In this document: positions 48,615 through 50,542 of the stretch, piece after piece | Layout: the number at the start of each line of letters is the position of its first letter | Position numbering within the stretch: the first letter of the stretch is position 1 | Source: Streptosporangium saharense | GTDB taxonomy: Bacteria > Actinomycetota > Actinomycetes > Streptosporangiales > Streptosporangiaceae | Direction of reading: 5' to 3' | NCBI RefSeq assembly: GCF_014203715.1 | Contig: NZ_JACHJP010000018.1 | Span: forward strand, 1 to 50,542 | Length of the DNA stretch: 50,542 nucleotides | The notes under the pieces: model-generated | What the model saw: the letters and a program-made list of their open reading frames with translations, nothing else | What the model was told of the DNA's origin: nothing | The model's database searches: none | Made by a program: the position numbers and the translations under genes

Positions 48615-49109
48615 GTGACAGCCCCGAGCATGAACGCCGAAACGGAAGCCGCCGTCGAAGCACACCGTAGGATTGCCGGGCTCGCACAAGCCAATGCCTC
48701 GGGCCTGGACAAGGCCAGCCAGATAGCGCAGGCCGAAACCTGGGTGGGCGGCGGTGCCCCCACCTTCGCCAAAGAGTTGTTCCAACGTCGCGCACTGCTA
48801 CAACAGGCGTTCCAACGGGCACTGGACGAAATCGCGGAATTGATCGTACGGAGAGGGGGAACGTCCCCTCCACGAATTCAGGTGGTCACACCACCCCGGA
48901 CGACCATGTCCGCAGGTCCCAGCGGTTTCCGGGGGATAGACGTCGGACAGATGGAATCCCTCATCAGGGAACTGAACAGGACCGGCCCTCCTTTGCTCGA
49001 AGCCGGGTCCCAGATGCAGAACATGTGCTCACGGCTGTGCGTGGATTCGCCGTTGAAGCGCAACGTACGGTCGCACAAGAGGAGAGAGACCACGCCTCAG
49101 CCATGCTGA
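48615..49109 (+). CDS. Helical protein preceding the DUF1023 hydrolase, possibly truncated
   Basis: About 164 residues. The first 85, starting MNAETEAAVEAHRRIAGL with the GTG or the ATG at 48630, form a WXG-like helical region (SQIAQAETWVGGGAPTFAKE). A second part contains GFRGIDVGQMESLIRELNRT. The end, after NMCSRLCVDS, becomes basic and unlike the rest (PLKRNVRSHKRR). This is where the downstream frame takes over with a helical sequence, so a one-base frameshift or a shortened 3' end is suspected. The start is uncertain: GGTGGA before the GTG at 48615 is the best ribosome site. Confidence 0.62.
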   Translation: MTAPSMNAETEAAVEAHRRIAGLAQANASGLDKASQIAQAETWVGGGAPTFAKELFQRRALLQQAFQRALDEIAELIVRRGGTSPPRIQVVTPPRTTMSAGPSGFRGIDVGQMESLIRELNRTGPPLLEAGSQMQNMCSRLCVDSPLKRNVRSHKRRETTPQPC

Positions 49110-49915
49110 AGGCCGCCGCGGAGGTACGGGCAGCCCTCGACAAGGGAGACAAGGAGGGCCGCCCACCGGCACTGTTGCTGCTCTTCGACGCCACGGCCCC
49201 GCATGGCCGGGCGGTGGTGTCGTATGGCGACCCCGACAAGGCTCACCACATCACCACGTATGTGCCCGGTCTGACCACCCAGGTGGAGAACAGCACCGAA
49301 GACTTCCGGCGTTCCCTGGTCGTGTGGGACCAGGCGAACAGCGTGGACCCGCTCAAGAAGACCGCCTCGATCGCCTGGCTCGGCTACGACGCTCCCCAGG
49401 TCGATCCTGGGCTGGTCAACCCCGCCAAAACAGTGGCTATGAGCGGGGCCGCCGAGAAGGGATCGAAGGAACTGCTCTCCTTCGTCGACGGGGTGCACAG
49501 CACCCACGACCCCGAGGTGCCGACCCATCTGACCATGGTGGGACACAGCTACGGCTCCCTGACCACAGGAAAGGCCGCGGCACAACGCCCCTTCGGCACG
49601 TTCGCCGACGACCTGGTGTTTGTCGGCAGCCCCGGCGTCGGTGTCGAACAGGCCGTGGATTTGGGCATCGACGCAGAGCATGTGTGGGTGGGAGCCAACG
49701 ACGACGATCTGGTCGCCAAGGCTGGCTGGTTCACCGCGAACCCCAGCAAGTCCGGGTTCGGCGCCACCCGTTTCCGCACCGGAGAAGGCGGTCATTCCGA
49801 TTATTGGGTGAAAGAAAAAGATTCACTCCAGAATATCGGCTATATCGTCACCGGAATAACCGAAGAGGTCAGTTCCCACACTGATTACGCCATGGTTCTC
49901 GCCGGGAAGCAATGA
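49025..49915 (+). CDS. DUF1023-type alpha/beta hydrolase
   Basis: A 296-residue protein. After a helical N-terminus (VAQEERDHASAMLKAAAEVR) comes the DUF1023 core: LLLLFDATAPHGRAVVSYGD, TYVPGL, the nucleophile elbow VGHSYGS (about 174-180), the acid-side segment DDLVFVGSPGVGV and GGHSDYW with the likely catalytic histidine. No signal peptide. The GTG at 49025 overlaps the previous gene by 85 bases and lacks a ribosome site; an ATG at 49103 is the alternative. Together with the preceding frame it may once have been one protein, as similar helical-plus-hydrolase arrangements occur in actinomycetes. Confidence 0.78.
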   Translation: MLTAVRGFAVEAQRTVAQEERDHASAMLKAAAEVRAALDKGDKEGRPPALLLLFDATAPHGRAVVSYGDPDKAHHITTYVPGLTTQVENSTEDFRRSLVVWDQANSVDPLKKTASIAWLGYDAPQVDPGLVNPAKTVAMSGAAEKGSKELLSFVDGVHSTHDPEVPTHLTMVGHSYGSLTTGKAAAQRPFGTFADDLVFVGSPGVGVEQAVDLGIDAEHVWVGANDDDLVAKAGWFTANPSKSGFGATRFRTGEGGHSDYWVKEKDSLQNIGYIVTGITEEVSSHTDYAMVLAGKQ

Positions 49916-50013
49916 TGCGGGAATCCCGACCGGCTCCCGCGTCGGGGCACAGAGCTCGACAACCGCAGGCCGGCAACCTTCATCGGCTGTTCACCAGCGC
50001 AGGAAAGGGAGAC

Positions 50014-50478
50014 ATGACACGACGGCTGCGCATCGCGACGGTGTCGGCGGTGTTGGTATTACTGACGACAGGCTGTCTCAGCAGCCCCACGGAGGAAGCG
50101 ATGACGGCCGAAGGCCCCTCTCTGTCCGAAACTCAGGCCACCGAACGAGTCGAGAGGCTCATCCGTACGGCCATCGCCGGAATCACCCCTCCCCCGAAAC
50201 TCGAACTTGTCCCCACCAGCCTCGCCGACCATCCATGTATCCCGAACTATGGGAACAAGCCCACCGGAAAAATCTACATCATCCGGTCCTACTACCTGTC
50301 CGAGCTTCCCGAAAATCTCCTTCCTGATGCGGCGAGGAAGATCCAGACGAACTGGGAGGAAGCCAAAAACAAGATAACGGCCTCCCGTACCGGGAGCGCA
50401 GAGAGGCCGCGGCTTTCCGGGGAAACGAGCGACGATTTCTACATGTCTCTCAGAAGGTGTTTGAGAGTTGATCGCTAG
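50014..50478 (+). CDS. Small secreted lipoprotein of unknown function
   Basis: A 154-residue protein with a basic start MTRRLRIAT, a hydrophobic core VSAVLVLLTTGC and a probable lipidated Cys22. The mature part has TEEAMTAEGPSLSETQATERV, two later cysteines (HPCIPN and RRCLRV) that could pair, and no known domain. ATG follows AAGGGAGAC. It is 98 bases behind the DUF1023 hydrolase gene and likely co-transcribed. Such small lipoproteins often accompany WXG/hydrolase genes in this order. Confidence 0.78.
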   Translation: MTRRLRIATVSAVLVLLTTGCLSSPTEEAMTAEGPSLSETQATERVERLIRTAIAGITPPPKLELVPTSLADHPCIPNYGNKPTGKIYIIRSYYLSELPENLLPDAARKIQTNWEEAKNKITASRTGSAERPRLSGETSDDFYMSLRRCLRVDR

Positions 50479-50542
50479 CCTCAGCGCGTCCATTCGAGCG
50501 GCCGGGGTCCAGACCGTTGAGCAGGGCATCCTCGGGTGATCC

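Overview
The window is GC-rich actinobacterial chromosome. The gene content (DUF6879 and DUF6082 proteins, MmyB-type XRE regulators, an F420/PPOX enzyme, a DUF1023 hydrolase, SecA2) suggests Streptosporangiales or a close relative. That placement is inference from family content, not from a marker gene. No insertion sequence, prophage or CRISPR array was seen. Genes are packed with 1-4 base stop/start overlaps (ATGA, GTGA, TTGA, TAGTG), so operons are easy to follow.

Region 1 (121-19104, minus strand) is an 18-kb catabolic locus. It holds a Liv-type ABC importer (LivK, LivH, a fused LivM-LivG, LivF), a class III CoA-transferase and an NDP-forming acyl-CoA synthetase. It also holds a paired acyl-CoA dehydrogenase, two half-size MaoC hydratases, and a DUF35 zinc ribbon next to a thiolase-fold protein without the thiolase cysteine. 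Two crotonases, an SDR, both ETF subunits and an MFS carrier complete it. The acyl-CoA core has the parts list of the mycobacterial steroid side-chain (igr) module, in which dehydrogenation and hydration are followed by retro-aldol cleavage. A TetR gene stands at the head. Four copies of a palindrome close to CTGAATGACRTTCAG lie before tetR, after tetR, before the dehydrogenase pair and before livK. This marks a local regulon for uptake and degradation of an unidentified, probably branched, carboxylic acid.

Region 2 (19237-31646) is mixed. It contains a CAT-anticodon tRNA, a second TetR divergent from an FAD monooxygenase with two ACTAC-N4-GTAGT operators between them, a DMT exporter, a VOC protein, secA2, an XRE regulator and a small phosphoesterase. 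A tight methyltransferase / haem-oxygenase-like diiron protein / glycosyltransferase operon converges on, and overlaps antisense, a CDGSH iron-sulfur protein. A large catalase has a sigma-B-type promoter.

Region 3 (31647-38683, minus strand) is a sulfur-scavenging operon: SsuA-SsuC-SsuB importer, a DszB-like desulfinase with Cys-His-Arg retained, two flavin (LLM) monooxygenases, and a periplasmic-binding-protein-like protein without a signal peptide. Upstream is a 23-codon leader peptide ending Leu-Cys-Pro, of the type that precedes sulfur genes in actinomycetes. The likely job is oxidation of an organosulfur compound to a sulfinate, followed by release of sulfite.

Region 4 (39010-50542) carries a quinone reductase, an ADP-ribosylglycohydrolase, and a DUF6879/DUF6082 cluster. 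A three-gene operon follows whose first two products have a ZorA/ZorB- or MotA/MotB-like layout (membrane helices plus long helical tail; single helix plus repetitive linker plus small domain). Next come a four-copy degenerate tandem repeat, an SDR/XRE divergent pair, a PPOX-class enzyme, a possibly frameshifted helical-protein/DUF1023-hydrolase pair, and a lipoprotein.
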